A stretch of 64,000 nucleotides of DNA from Chiua virens (Eukaryota > Basidiomycota > Agaricomycetes > Boletales > Boletaceae). Where the stretch lies: NCBI GenBank assembly GCA_019787685.1, contig JAHNUO010000044.1:62001-126000 (forward strand), in the 5' to 3' direction. This document shows positions 12,262-23,755 of this stretch, piece after piece (position 1 is the stretch's first letter; every line of letters begins with the position of its first letter). Position numbers and translations under genes: made by a program. The notes beneath the pieces are model-generated. The model ran no database searches, was not told the origin of the DNA, and saw only the letters and a program-made list of their open reading frames with translations.

Positions 12262-13190
12262 GTTGGGTGAATACTTACAGCACAAGTCCCCAGCCTGATC
12301 TCCTTCGGCCATAACCCAGGTTGCAAAGTTGTCCAAGCGCTTCTCAACTTCGTCGGGATCCCCTTCGATATCGTCACCGACCCTACTTCGCTTGGAATGC
12401 TGTTTCCTGACATAAAGCGATACGCCTGCCGGGAAAGAACCCCCCATTCATTTTCAGCCCAGGTATTCAATCGTAGGGAACCAGATGTATCTTGGTGAGA
12501 GACTTACCAAGACACGCTCAAAGGGTCACTGAACTTTACAGCCATAACGCCCTCCGACTTCTGTGAGCATGGCGAACTGATCAGCGAAAGCTTGCGTAGC
12601 AAGGAGACTCCTACATTATGCAGAACCACGTTCGTCACGCTCTCCTTGAAATACACCACCAACGCCTCGCCACTAAACGACCCATCCCCGGTCGCGTACA
12701 GCTTCACCTTGGGCTCACCTTCGTCATCTTCCTCAATCACCTCAAACTTGCCAAACCGCTCCACAATCTTTTCAGTAGCCGCGTCGGGCGGTAAACTCGT
12801 GACATTGACGACCGTGTTCTTGGAACGAGGTTGTTGTCGACCTACGCTTCGTCGACGACCCCGCGGGTGGCGTCGCGAACGTGTAATCCTCCCTGGGATG
12901 AGGAAGAAGAAAGGCACAGTATATACGCTGAGGGACGTACTTATCGGAAAACCGTACCTCCTCATCGACACCGGCAACGGAGCCTGAGTAGGCTGCTTGC
13001 CGCTTTCGCACAGGGTCTTCATCGACCTGTAAAGGATGTGAATCTCGGTGATTCGCTTTCAAAGGCTGCCCGCGCGGCGGCTCAGTGTCATTTGGTTGTG
13101 TCATGCTCGAGTTCAGTCCCATCTTCTTGTTCGTATTTCCATGTCCCCGTCTCCGTCGAGAAATACACGAAGAGGTCTGTCGGTGTGGCA
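12262..13190 (-). pseudogene. CUS2: decayed Tat-SF1 / CUS2-type U2 snRNP splicing factor
   Basis: Reading down the minus strand: FSTETGTWKYEQEDGTELE, then RKRQAAYSGSVAGVDEE, EDYTFATPPA, and an RRM segment NTVVNVTSLPPDAATEKIVE through GEALVVYFKE. Pieces of the second RRM follow: VTNVVLHN, EGVMAVKFSDPLS, KMNGGFFPGRRIA, YVRKQHSKRS and DEVEKRLDNFATWVM. Order and content match the two-RRM Tat-SF1/CUS2 family, which promotes U2 snRNP and SF3b function. Damage: no gt donor where the first intron should begin (about 13110), a frame change between EDYTFATPPA and NTVVNVT, RRM1 running straight into RRM2 with the end of RRM1 missing, and another frame change inside RRM2. A functional copy is presumably elsewhere in the genome. 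Confidence 0.78.
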
Positions 13191-13270
13191 GATGGGGAAG
13201 ATTTAACATTGTCAACTATCAAGGCAGGACTCGGAGTTATTTGTACACTTTGGTAACCAAACAGACTTGT

Positions 13271-14244
13271 TCAAAATTTGTAGTATTTTGCAAGACTCTC
13301 CACCAACCGGACCAGCCTCCCCCCTTCCAAAACCTTGAACTCCTCCACCTCGGATGGAGTCAGCCCGTCTAGCACGAACTGGACCCTGCTCGCAACCGCG
13401 AAATCAAGAAAACAGGGCTCCTCCCCAAGCAGGAACATCGACGGTCCTTCCGACACCACGTCCGAGCCATCTCGAATCGGACCACGCTCGTAAAGCGCTG
13501 TGACCTTGGCTATCATCCCCCTAATTGCCTCGATCCCCTGCCTCACGCGCTCTGTGCGCTCCTCTGTGCTGTCAGAGCAGGCACTGATCAACGTCGTCCA
13601 CACGTCCCCGAGCCACTTGGCACGTGTCTTGTGATAATATGCCTTGCTGACGGAGTTGAGGCGTTGGCTAGCCAAGACGAGGAACACGAGACGCGGTGCG
13701 AGTTCTCGCGAATTGGCATTGTCAGTCTCGTTGGTCGAGGTATCGCCGGGCGTACCAGCAGCATTCAGGCTGGCGGCTGTACTTTGAGACGACCCAGCAC
13801 GACGCCCGCCTTGTGATCCAAATGAAAGGGAGAGCACATTCCCAGCATGCTCCATTAATGCGCGCGCAGCAGAGCTCATCAGCTTGGGCGTCTCAGGGTA
13901 TGTTTCGTCCAAGTACGTTGCGATAGCAAGCGAGTCAACGATGACCGCACCGGTGTTTGGGTCCTCGATCGCGGGGAGGGTGTACGGCCCTTGGTCGATG
14001 CCTTTCGACTGGAGTAATGCTGAGATGTCGGGGAACTCGACCCAAACGGTCGTAAACGGCAACCCCTTGTATCCGAGAGAGTACCTGGCGAAACCGTGGT
14101 AAGCAACGAGATCCAGGATTCAGACATGACGCAGTAGGAGGCTCAATAAACTTACCTGGTCTTCATGGTATTTGGGGACCAGGGTCGGCCCGGGGTGATG
14201 CATGGAATATCGTAGAGGATGATGGTCTTCAGTTCGCTTGTCAT
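13271..14244 (-). CDS. glutathione S-transferase-like protein (etherase/Ure2-like N-terminal fold)
   Basis: Two exons (14156..14244, 13271..14084) around a 71-nt intron give 300 residues. The N-terminal thioredoxin-like domain shows an LYDIP strand, SPNTMKTRYSLGYKGL helix 1, TLPAIEDPNTGAVIVDSLAI (the cis-Pro/Ser glutathione-binding turn) and ATYLDETYP. The C-terminal part is helical with YYHKTRAKWLGD and a late FLLGEEPCFLDFAVASRVQF, typical of basidiomycete etherase-like GSTs. It would conjugate glutathione to small molecules or cleave aryl ethers; the substrate is unknown. The segment around residues 90-130 (GRRAGSSQSTAASLNAAGTP) is unusually Ser/Ala-rich and could be an unrecognised intron or a lineage-specific loop. 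Confidence 0.75.
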
Positions 14245-14728
14245 CACTCCAACTTGTCGTGAGCTCGTCACTTAGTACTTAGGCCTTAGGCGCAATCCAG
14301 ATCACATAGCCACATAAGTTCTTGGATCGAGTCATGTCTGGAGCCGCCCAAGCAGCGCTCCGTTGTAAGGAAACGTATTCCCAGTACCCAATGGAACTAC
14401 TAGCAGTACATTTAAATTCGAACGGAGTCGGGGCGACACGAGCACTGTCATTCACAAATATCTAGAAATAAACGAAAACCATAAGTCATCCTTGCTCCAC
14501 GCACCTGTCGCGAAATGACCAAACACTGGTAGACCAAGCAGTTGGTGTAACATAGTTCAATAGGGCTATAAATCCCCGGGATTTGTTGCCTACTTTTAAA
14601 GCGGACCTGGTCAAGGATGTAGAACTTCGTACGGACGAGTGGGTAATGGGTAGTACTCCCTTGATCTCTCAGGGATTGGTCATTGCTTGGAGTTTACACA
14701 TGTAAATAACTTTACATTGACGAAACAT
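14245..14728. other. no gene recognised
   Basis: Intergenic between the GST start and the kinase stop. It contains only short frames and AT-rich stretches. Confidence 0.4.
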
Positions 14729-15969
14729 TTAGGTTGCAAGCGAGGTCAGGAAGCTATAAAAAGCGAGGAATGCGGTTGATGCGGAGGGACGATCGTGTAC
14801 TTCCGACCAGCAACTCTCTAGGAACTTCCAGTGCTGGTCATCGACTGGCCTCACGCTTGGACGCGCGGGACTTTTACCTTGATATAAATTCAACACGATG
14901 TGTGCTGCCCTGCTAAACTCGGACCACGGCAATTGGCCAGATAACACCTAGCATCGATCATCGTCCGTCAGAACACGCATGGAAGGCAAGGCACGACCAG
15001 CTTACCAGCAGTCCATTACATCCCAGCGAGAATATATCCATCGCCGTACACACTTCCGTTAATTCTTCTCGGAGCAGTTCGGGAGGCATGAATCGAATGG
15101 AGACAGTTTCCCGCAGTTCCGAGTCTGCACGAAGGAATGGAAGCCGTTCTGCGATTCGTTCGGGGACGGTTGAGAGACCAAAGCCAGACAAACAAGCATT
15201 TATATTTTCGTCAATGAGGATATTGGTCTGAAGTTCCTTCAGTGGATAGTCACTGGGGTAGTGGTCCGAACGTACGGGGGTGAGATCTCCATGTGTGACT
15301 GGCAATGAGTGGACTGGAACGACATGAGTCATAGTACCCCACGTGGCGAGCATGAGGCAGAACGCACGATATTCTAATCCGCTCGAAATATCTACGAGCT
15401 GGAAACGAATATGTTCAGGAATGCAGATGAACTAGACGGTTTTGATGCGCTCACCAGCTGTAGCCGGAATTCAATGCTCATCGTCTCGTCATTTTCGTGT
15501 AAAAATTGTTGAAGAGATCCATTGGGCATCCATTTAGATACAAGGGCAATGTAGGGGCTGAATCCGGTGGTGATACCAAGGAACGGAAGGACGTTGGGAT
15601 GATCGAGGCGGTTCCATAGTTCAAGTTCACGACGTATTTCAACAGAAACTTGTCTACGAGCACCGATGGGCTCCCGAGTGAACAACCGCAAGGCCTTAAC
15701 AGCAACCTGTACAAAGGTGAATAGTAGACGTCACTCAATGGAAAGTGCCACGACAACCGAGATATGACCAACCGTTCGTGGTCCAAAAGGATGGTGATAT
15801 GTGCAACGCCATATGTCTGCGAAAGAACCGCCGGTGACGGGGTGCTCGCCGAGTTGCACTATTTGTCGCGTTAGGTCCGAAGGAAAGTCAGGGAATGTGA
15901 TACTGGTAGATCAGCGGTTGCCAGTGAGACGAGGACTTGTGATGGGAGATGCACCACAAACTTGTTCAT
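14729..15969 (-). CDS. tyrosine-kinase-like protein kinase, probable pseudokinase
   Basis: Exons 15962..15969, 15773..15902, 15455..15706, 15368..15398, 15276..15298, 15006..15227 and 14729..14947 give 294 residues if the ATG at 15969 is used. An open exon 15962..16032 suggests translation may begin further upstream, so the 5' end is uncertain. Visible: glycine loop GGSFADIW, VAVK lysine, LDHPNVLPFLG, catalytic loop THGDLTPTNILID (HGD in place of HRD, common in Agaricomycete TKL kinases), activation segment start ACLSGFGLS, APE-like FMPPELL and DIFSLGC. The DFG aspartate is Gly, so Mg-ATP binding is probably impaired. Expanded families of such kinases are typical of mushrooms. Confidence 0.75.
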
Positions 15970-16165
15970 CTTCACTAATACTTTCAAGTTCTTCAGGCTA
16001 CTATCGGCATTCTCCGGTTGCGTGTCTGAATCCTACGGAAGCAGAACTACTTGGTCTCACAGCACCTACTACCGGGTAGTATGATTATTAAATGTTAAAT
16101 GCTTCAAGCAGCTTCTACTGTTACATCGTAGTATGTGGGCAGTTCTTATCAGCACCACCTTTTCG

Positions 16166-17949
16166 TCAACTCATGGAACTCCTGCTAGAAGCCACTGGCA
16201 AGCTGGCCCCCGCGTCGCCGTTCAAGTACTCCCTTTCCCTTTCTTTCCCTTTCGCCACTCTCGCTATTTTCATTTCCCGTCCTGTCCCATCCCTAACGAC
16301 ACCATTTATAACGTGATCGTCACCACCGTCCAGCATGTTCACCAAGCGCCGAATCATCTCCCCTTGCACCTCCACTGCACTTCGAAGTTCTGATATCTGC
16401 CGGCTGAGCTCCGTTTGATTCTGGGCCAATTTCCGATTAGAAAGATCTTCTTCGGGAGGTATGCCCAAGTACATGTCCGAGTCCGGATCCTCGTGAGTCT
16501 ACGCTCAGATCTTTGCGTTAGAGTGGGGCAAGCAGATAGAACTGAATGCAGCTCACTTCGCGCTTTTCCATCTGGTTCCATACGATGCTGAATTCCCGTC
16601 CGAGCACAAAACTGGGGAGGGCGATCAGAAGTAAGCCAAAGACGAGGAGTGGTACCGTGATCAAGCGACCAAAGATGGATCGTGGAGTTATCTCGCCGTA
16701 GCCTACAGTTGTGATTGCTAAATTTGTGTCGTAGCGTGAGCGTATCGTCGGAATAAAAGAAATCGGGAAATAAATAAACGGTTAGATTTAAAAATAGTCG
16801 ACGAGTAAAAGCAACACTCACTAACGAGCACGAACCTAGTGGAGAAAGCAGGTGAGGCGGAGCGTGGCACATGACACTGCGTCGAAAGAAAGTCTTACCA
16901 TGCAGCCGCTGGTATAGACTGCGTGACATCCAAAAGTTAGCAAGGGGTCGTCAAGTGTTCTAATTCGAAAGGCTTACCGCGAACTGGGATGGATCTCCAT
17001 CGGAATTTATGAATGTTTCTAGTGTGTCGTCCCAGGTCCCTCGCTCGACAAAATACCTGTCAGATAGATTGGATTTAGGGGACAAAGGTGCAGTCAATCA
17101 CGTACAGAAGTGTACTGAAAACAGTAAGCAACATTACGATGAAGAAGCTGAGTGCGAGGAGTGCATGATGTGATCTTCGAATGGAAAGATACATGACTTC
17201 TATCGTTCTTCAGGGTGGACGATTGGTGAGACTTGGCAGTGAAAGGGCGGCTCAATCGACGTGCTTACAAGAGGATGGTGCTGTTATATTTGAAAGGCCG
17301 AAAGACTCGAAGAAGACGAAACATCCGAAGGATAGAGAACCGAAATAGAACAGACTGAATGGGTTACAGAAGGTGAGTTGACAATAAAACGGTGTATACC
17401 GCGTACTGTGTCTTGTTGTAACGTTACTTCAATGTAATAAGGGAATATGGCCAACGCGTCAATAACACCGTAAAATGCTGGCCATCAAACTCGCATGAGG
17501 AATGAAGCATCGAAAAGAGGAAAAGGAGACGCACAAAATATCCATTTAACAAGGGTCATCCATGACGAACTCCAAGCAAAAAGTCGAGCAGAATACTCGA
17601 CTGTGAATAGCAGCACAAGACTTGTTTCCATTCCGAACCATACACGAGGAGAGATGGAATGAAAGCTCGGAACCGTCTCCAGGATGGTGACTACTGCGGA
17701 GAAAACGATGAGGGAGGTCGAAACAAAGTGCACGAGGAAAGCGGAGGATGAAGAAGTAGGTCGCTCGAGAAGCTCAAAGATTGCGTGTTTTCTGGGGGAC
17801 TTGACGGGATCCGGGCCTTCCTCCAAAGTGGCGGGAGTGGGGAATATGTCTTCGACATTTTCCGGGGACCGTGGCCGCGGTCGTGAGCGTTCAGTCAGGA
17901 ACTGAATCGCTACGGATGGCACGCGTACGAGCGGTATTGACTGAGACAT
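16166..17949 (-). CDS. voltage-gated potassium channel (Kv-type)
   Basis: Nine exons: 17535..17949, 17407..17477, 17269..17354, 17106..17207, 16978..17056, 16899..16918, 16822..16835, 16557..16717, 16166..16498; 1281 nt, 426 residues. Six membrane segments can be traced. S4 is RFSILRMFRLLRVFRPFKY with Arg at every third position, the voltage sensor. The pore loop is followed by the selectivity filter TTVGYGE, then S6 LITVPLLVFGLLLIALPSF. The C-terminus has a short heptad-like helix (ELSRQISELRSAVEVQGEMI) that could tetramerise. It would sit in the plasma or vacuolar membrane and pass K+. Exons of 20 and 14 nt are unusually short but required to reach the filter in frame. Divergent from the Dicer gene. 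Confidence 0.9.
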
Positions 17950-18370
17950 GGGCTGAAGGGACTTATTGATCTGGAGAAGGGTCAGAATTACAAGTTCTCA
18001 ATTTGAGTCAAGAACTCAACTCAACCATCGACTTCTTTGGCGGTCCAAGAGAGTCCCATAAAGGGTAAGTCTTTCACATCCTCCTCCGAAGATTCAGCTA
18101 CTAGCACGACGCTTAGATTCATTAGCCTTAGTTTATGTAGAGCTTGAGCCTGAGTCTTCACTACCTCATCTGGTCAGATAACCTTGATTTGGTGTCGCTC
18201 GATATTATTCGGACATTCCAGGGTGCTGAAAGCGTCTGGCAATTATTTCCCAAACCAAAGCCTTGATATCTACCAGGTAAAGTCGCATTCAAGTTCTTCT
18301 CCTGCTACTCTTCGCGAAATATCCGCCTTACTGAATGGAACATGTAGCTTCATACCCGACATCGTTCATA
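17950..18370. other. divergent promoter region
   Basis: Lies between the starts of the K+ channel (-) and Dicer (+) genes. No gene seen. An in-frame ATG at 18335 is an alternative Dicer start. Confidence 0.45.
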
Positions 18371-21300
18371 ATGGGCGACGCTCCACCGGAATCCACCCCA
18401 CATGAAACGGCTGCAGAGGTGACAACTCGCAGTTATCAACAAGAGATGTTGGATGCCAGCTTGGCTGAAAACATCGTCATCGCGCAGGACACAGGTTCAG
18501 GCAAAACCCATATTTCGGTTCTTCGTATCAAGATTGAGTGTGACCGTGAACCGCACAAGGTGACATCGCTGCTATTGATCGTGAATCGCTTCTGATCGAT
18601 CTCAATGATAAAGGTCTCATGGTTTATGGCACCTACTGTGGCGCTCTGCGAACAGCAACGCGATGTAATTCAGAAAGCGATCGGATCGGTTGGACTCATC
18701 CATGGTGCCCTAGAGCCGAAACAATGGAAGGATCCTAACTTATGGAGGGATGTTCTCAGCAAAAATCGTGTGATAGTCTCCACCCCTCAGGTTCTCCTCG
18801 ATGCCCTCAGTCACGGATACATCAATCTTGGTCGAGAGATTGGCCTCCTCATCTTTGATGAAGCCCACCACGCAAATGACGATCATCCGATGAACTGCAT
18901 CATGCGGAATTTCTATTTTAGGCTCCCAATCCGATCATCCACTAGAGTCAACAACCATGGGCCTGTCAGGGAGGAAAGACCAATGATTCTTGGCCTGACT
19001 GCCAGCCCCATGTTTGGTGGCAATACCGCAGTGGCGTTTAGGTGGATATCAGTCCTCCACCTTTGGCTCTCTCACTAAACGTGCTGACAATCCTGGCTAG
19101 AACATTGGAAATGAATCTGGACAGCGTCATTCGTAGCCCTAGACAACATCGTGACCAGCTCGCGGCGTTCGTTCACCGTCCCGAATTCAGGCATGTCTTG
19201 TATAATGTCCCATGGACGTATAGCACTTGTCACGTGACGTCGAAGAACTTTCAGGCACTCAAAGCAGTAGAGGAGTCCATGGATATTGAACGGGACCCAT
19301 ATGTTCTCTCCCTCCGCGAAGAGCTATCAAAAATGCCCCCCGGACCAGACAGAACTCGCCTTGATCAAAAACTCTCGAAAACGATCCTGAAGACATCCTC
19401 GTATACCCACAAGGGGATCAGAGATCTTTTCACGACTGCACAAGAAATCTGTTTCGATCTTGGTCCATGGGCTGCAGATTGGTACATCCAACGCGTTGTC
19501 GAGATGGCTATCAAAAATGCTTCGCCCTACAGCAACATCACCACCGCATGGCAATCCAAGGAAAAGGCATATCTTATCGCTCATCTCAAAAGGATCGATA
19601 TTACTGCTGTTTCCTACGAAGCTCACTCCATTGATGAAGGTATTTCAGACAAGCTCCGGGTACTGCTTGGTACACTCGAAGAAGAAAAGGCACGAGCTGA
19701 GTCGATGAACGAGCCATACAGCGGGATCATCTTCGTCACCAGGAGAGATGCAGTCCTAGCATTGGCTGCGGTTCTCCAGCATCACCCTCGAGCAAAGGAT
19801 TTCAGAGTGGGATACCTCCTTGGTACCTCTGAGAGTTCCTATCGCACTGCTTTCCTGGATATTACTCGGAAGATTCTACTCCAGCCGCCGAATGAAACAC
19901 TAGCGGATTTTAGGTCTGGAGAAAAGAATCTTATCGTCGCAACTGCGGTCGCAGAAGAGGGCTTGGATATCCAAGCATGTGGAAACGTCATTCGCTGGGA
20001 CATCCCGAACAATATGGTAAGCTGGGCGCAGAGCCGTGGTCGTGCAAGGAGAAAGCGCAGTTCTTTTGTCCTCATGTTCGAGCGTGGAGGTATAGATGGC
20101 GCTTGTATCGCACAGTTCGAGCAACTAGAGAAGGAGATGGTCGCACAATACAATGCCGAGCGCACAGCTGTCACTAGACCACCGCCTCCGTCGCAGGCGG
20201 AAGACGATGTTGAATTCGAACCATGCGAATTCAAGGTCGAATCAACAGGGTAGGTGATCAGCGCTATCTGAAATTATGGTACTCACAAGGGTGTCCATTA
20301 TTTTTTTTTTCAGGGCGTTGCTCACTCTACAGGCTGCTGTTTCGCACCTGAACCACTTCTGCTCCGTCCTCCCTCACTCGAGGCATACTAGCCATGCGCC
20401 TCTCTATGACATCGATCCTCCCGATTTACCCGAAGGGTGGCATGCCCTTGAAGAGACCCAGCAATGCATACCAGCGTATCAGGGACCCTTCGGTTGTACG
20501 GTAACCTTGCCCAAAGTCTTGCCGCTCGAACTTCGTGTTTACTCCGTCGAGAGAAAATACCCTACCAAGCGATCTGCATACCACCACGTTGCCTTCAAAG
20601 CATACCTAGATTTATACAAAGCTGGGCTACTCAACGATCACTTGTTACCCTTGACGAGCGTCATTGAACCAGAGCTGGAAGAGGAAGTGAAGAATATGTT
20701 GCAGGACATCGAAAAGCGTGATGGGATGACTTCCGTGACGAGCCAGATGAACGCGTGGTTACCGTCGGGAGACGAGGAAACTTGGTGGTCCACAGACATC
20801 GCCGTAGAAGGGCTCCAAGCCCCTTTGCTGACACTTTTGACGCGCGTCAAAATTCCTGCTCTCGGTGCGGAAGAGTTGCCGGTTTTGTACCATCCACGCA
20901 GGGGGAGAGTTGAAGTTACACTCAGACAGGGAAAAGCGGTCCTGTTGTCCCAGGAAGACCTGACAGCAGCACAAGAAAGTACCCGGAGGCTGTTTTGGAG
21001 CCCGTATGGTTCACGGATGCAATGGTCACGCCTCGACTTTGCATACATGTTTGTCATCAATGCGGACCCGGATACCGACACATGGTTGTCTCGCCGAAAC
21101 TGGGCAACAAAGCAAGACGAGCGGGACTCGGAGAGAAGCCATTCAGTCAATGCGCAGGCGTTTACTGAAGCTAACGGACATTACCCAACCGACCTTACTT
21201 GGGTTCGTGACGGCAGGTCTTTTGGAAAACTCCTTCGTTTCGTTGGTTGGCATCACCAGAAACTTACGAAGGAAGAAGAAGAAGAAATACGCACTCGCCC

Positions 21301-22996
21301 GTCCTACTCACGATTCGAGGAAGTTCAGGTGACATATCCCCTCCTCATCGCTGAGCGTCTCCCATCGAGAGCCAACTTCTTACTACCCCTTCCTACTTCC
21401 AATGCGACCCAGGACCAGCTACTCTTGCTTCCGAAGTACTCTTATTTTGAGCTTCTGTCCCCTGCGGAGTGTGAATATTCACAAATCATTCCATCGATCC
21501 TTCGTCGTCTCGAAACAGCCATGATCGTGAAATCCCTCAGGATTATTCTATTCCCTCGTGCTCCTCTTGCAAAGATACCCTCTCCACTCCTTACACTTGC
21601 AGTGACTGCCCCCGTAGCCGAAGACCCAATGAACTACGAACGTCTCGAGTCACTTGGGGATGCGGTGCTCAAATTCATCGTCGCCATGAACCTAATGGCT
21701 ACCTATCCGTTGTGGCACGAGGGATACTTGACCAGACGCAAAGACCATGTTGTAGCGAATTCCCGTCTCGCAAAAGAAGCCATTCGACTCTCCATTTTTC
21801 GTTGGATCATCCGCACGCGTTTCTCGCCAAGGCGATTCAAGCCAGTATACCTCTCTACACCTGAAGAACCCGTCGTTGCGCAGGAGGATCCTGTCGAAAA
21901 CAATGTCGAACGAGTGGTTGGAGGGGGGAAAACGCGCAAGGATGTTGAACAACTGTCGACGAAGATGTTGGCAGATGTCGTCGAGTCTCTGATTGGTGCA
22001 GCATACCTTCACGGGAGTTTCGATCTTGGCGTATCGTGCGCTCAACTGTTTGGCATGGGGCTTGACTGGCGCACTCTCCCGGAATGTGTTTCGATGATGT
22101 TATCTCGTGTTGAGCACGGCGACGGGGTGTCTGCGCAGTTGGAGAATGCAGAGCGCATGTTGGGATACACGTTTCGGCGAAAGTTGTTGCTCGTGGAGGC
22201 ACTCACACACGCGAGCTGTCAATATGAGGACCGGACGATATCGTACGAGCGCATGGAATTTCTGGGGGATGCTCTTCTCGACATGATCGTCGCCGACTTC
22301 CTGTACAAGTATCCTGGCAAAACGTATGCACCTTACGACATCCACATCCACAAATCGGCCGTCGTGAACACCCATTTTCTCGCTTACCTCTGCATTCGAA
22401 CCTCTCTCGAAGTTGACGCGAGCATGCCCAAACTCGGTCCCCGCGGCAAGATCGTGATGCAACCCAAGACGAACAGGATCCACCTCTCGCAGTGTCTCCA
22501 GCACTCGAGTCCCACCATTCTTGAAGACCAAAAACTCACCTTCGATCGATACGTCAAGGTCGAAGGCAAGATCGAGGAAGCATTGACAAAGGGCAATAAG
22601 TTCCCCTGGGCAGCGCTCACTCGCTTACAAGCCCCGAAGCTCTTCAGCGACCTAATCGAGAGTCTCATCGGGGCGGTGTACCTTGACTCGGAGGGGAACA
22701 TGAACACCGTCAAGGAGTTACTTTGGACGTTGGGCTTGTTGAACCACCTGGATCGCATCATACGCGACGACGTCGACGTGTTACATCCCGTGTCCAGGTT
22801 GTCCGTTTGGGCTTCCCGTCTGCAAAAGTCGCCTGACTATAAGTATACAGAAGAGAAGGGGCGGGTTGTTTGTACAATTACAGTGGAGGGAAAGGGGGAG
22901 GTGAGTGCGTACGCGGAAAAGAGGGGACATGCAAGTCAGGATGAGGCTCGGTTCGCTGCAGCAGAGAAGGCGATCTCCGTTTGGGAGGTAAAGTAA
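18371..22996 (+). CDS. Dicer-like endoribonuclease
   Basis: Cuts double-stranded RNA into small interfering RNAs. Exons 18371..18559, 18614..19041, 19101..20249 and 20314..22996 total 4449 nt, 1482 residues. The DExH helicase shows QDTGSGKT (residues 39-46), [25 protein letters not shown] and QSRGRARR. A Dicer-dimerisation (DUF283) region follows ([18 protein letters not shown]). RNase IIIa has [14 protein letters not shown] (about 1030) with [13 protein letters not shown]; RNase IIIb has [16 protein letters not shown] (about 1231) with [13 protein letters not shown], so all acidic metal ligands are present in both. A C-terminal dsRNA-binding-like segment ends at [10 protein letters not shown]. 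The PAZ region (about 800-900) is divergent. The ATG at 18371 has a better context (A at -3, G at +4) than the one at 18335. Confidence 0.95.
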
Positions 22997-23123
22997 TCCG
23001 GAGACAACGGTAGAATATCCAAAGAGCTTGTCTGGTCAGTGATGGAATTGTTGTATGCAACGAAAAGAAAAACTGCGAGGTTTGTGTGAATGATGATCGT
23101 GTCGACCTCGTCGAAGTACTTAC

Positions 23124-23145
23124 CCGGTAAAATCCGGTAAAATCC
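23124..23145. repeat. short tandem duplication
   Basis: Two adjacent copies of the 10-mer ccggtaaaat, just downstream of the Dicer gene. Confidence 0.5.
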
Positions 23146-23165
23146 CTTCGCCACCTACCATCACG

Positions 23166-23610
23166 ATGACTGACGGGGATAAAATTCAGTTATCCGAATT
23201 TGCTTCCAAAGCATGGGGTGATTCCTGTGCTTTCATTAAAGATTTCAATGACGGTCAAGCAAAAATCGAATACATCGATCTTGGAGAATACTTCCCGATG
23301 TTCGAAGCCTTCTTTGCGGGCGCTTTGAGGTCTAGGGCTGGGAAGATATTTATCCTCAAAGAGTATCGAGACGTGTATTGAGAATTGGAGAAAGCGACAT
23401 ACTGCGATGGGGCTTGTGCCATAGAACAACCCGGAATTGGACAGTATGTCATCCATTCAAGACATTGTTAAATCTCTTCATTCTTGTTAAACACCTCGGA
23501 GAGAAAAAAGGGGTCACGATTCAGTTCATGAACGGCGGACGGTCGACTTCTACTCGCTCCACAACGTTGTTCCACTTCTTTCCAAATCACATGACACAGT
23601 TGATGAAACG
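23166..23610 (+). pseudogene. remnant of a basidiomycete P-loop (Crinkler-neighbour type) protein
   Basis: An open N-terminal piece (23166..23380) contains MFEAFFAGALRSRAGKIFIL and KEYRDVY. After a frame change come DGACAIEQPGIGQYV and then, in another frame, LFILVKHLGEKKGV. I recognise the order from a family of mushroom proteins with a G-Q-P-G-I-G-K Walker A followed by a Leu-rich helix. Here the P-loop Lys is Gln and no single frame links the parts. Family assignment is from memory of motif order and is tentative; the decay is visible in the sequence. Confidence 0.45.
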
Positions 23611-23755
23611 GTTGCGATTTGTTCCAACACCAAGTCAGAAAATGACCTTCTGTTGTAGTAATAAATCATGACGGTTTTCTATGAAAAACGTACGATAATA
23701 AATATATTAATCCATAGATCCAATTCTATCGTTCCGAAAGCACTCGGTACGGACA

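Noticed and set aside
12504..13022. Intact RRM gene of 172 codons
   Set aside because: Only part of it reads as RRM; both ends run into other frames of a two-RRM protein, so it is a fragment of a pseudogene.
20276..20313. ATG at 20276 as the start of a separate RNase III gene
   Set aside because: The upstream helicase frame joins in phase across intron 20250..20313, so this ATG lies inside the intron of one Dicer gene.
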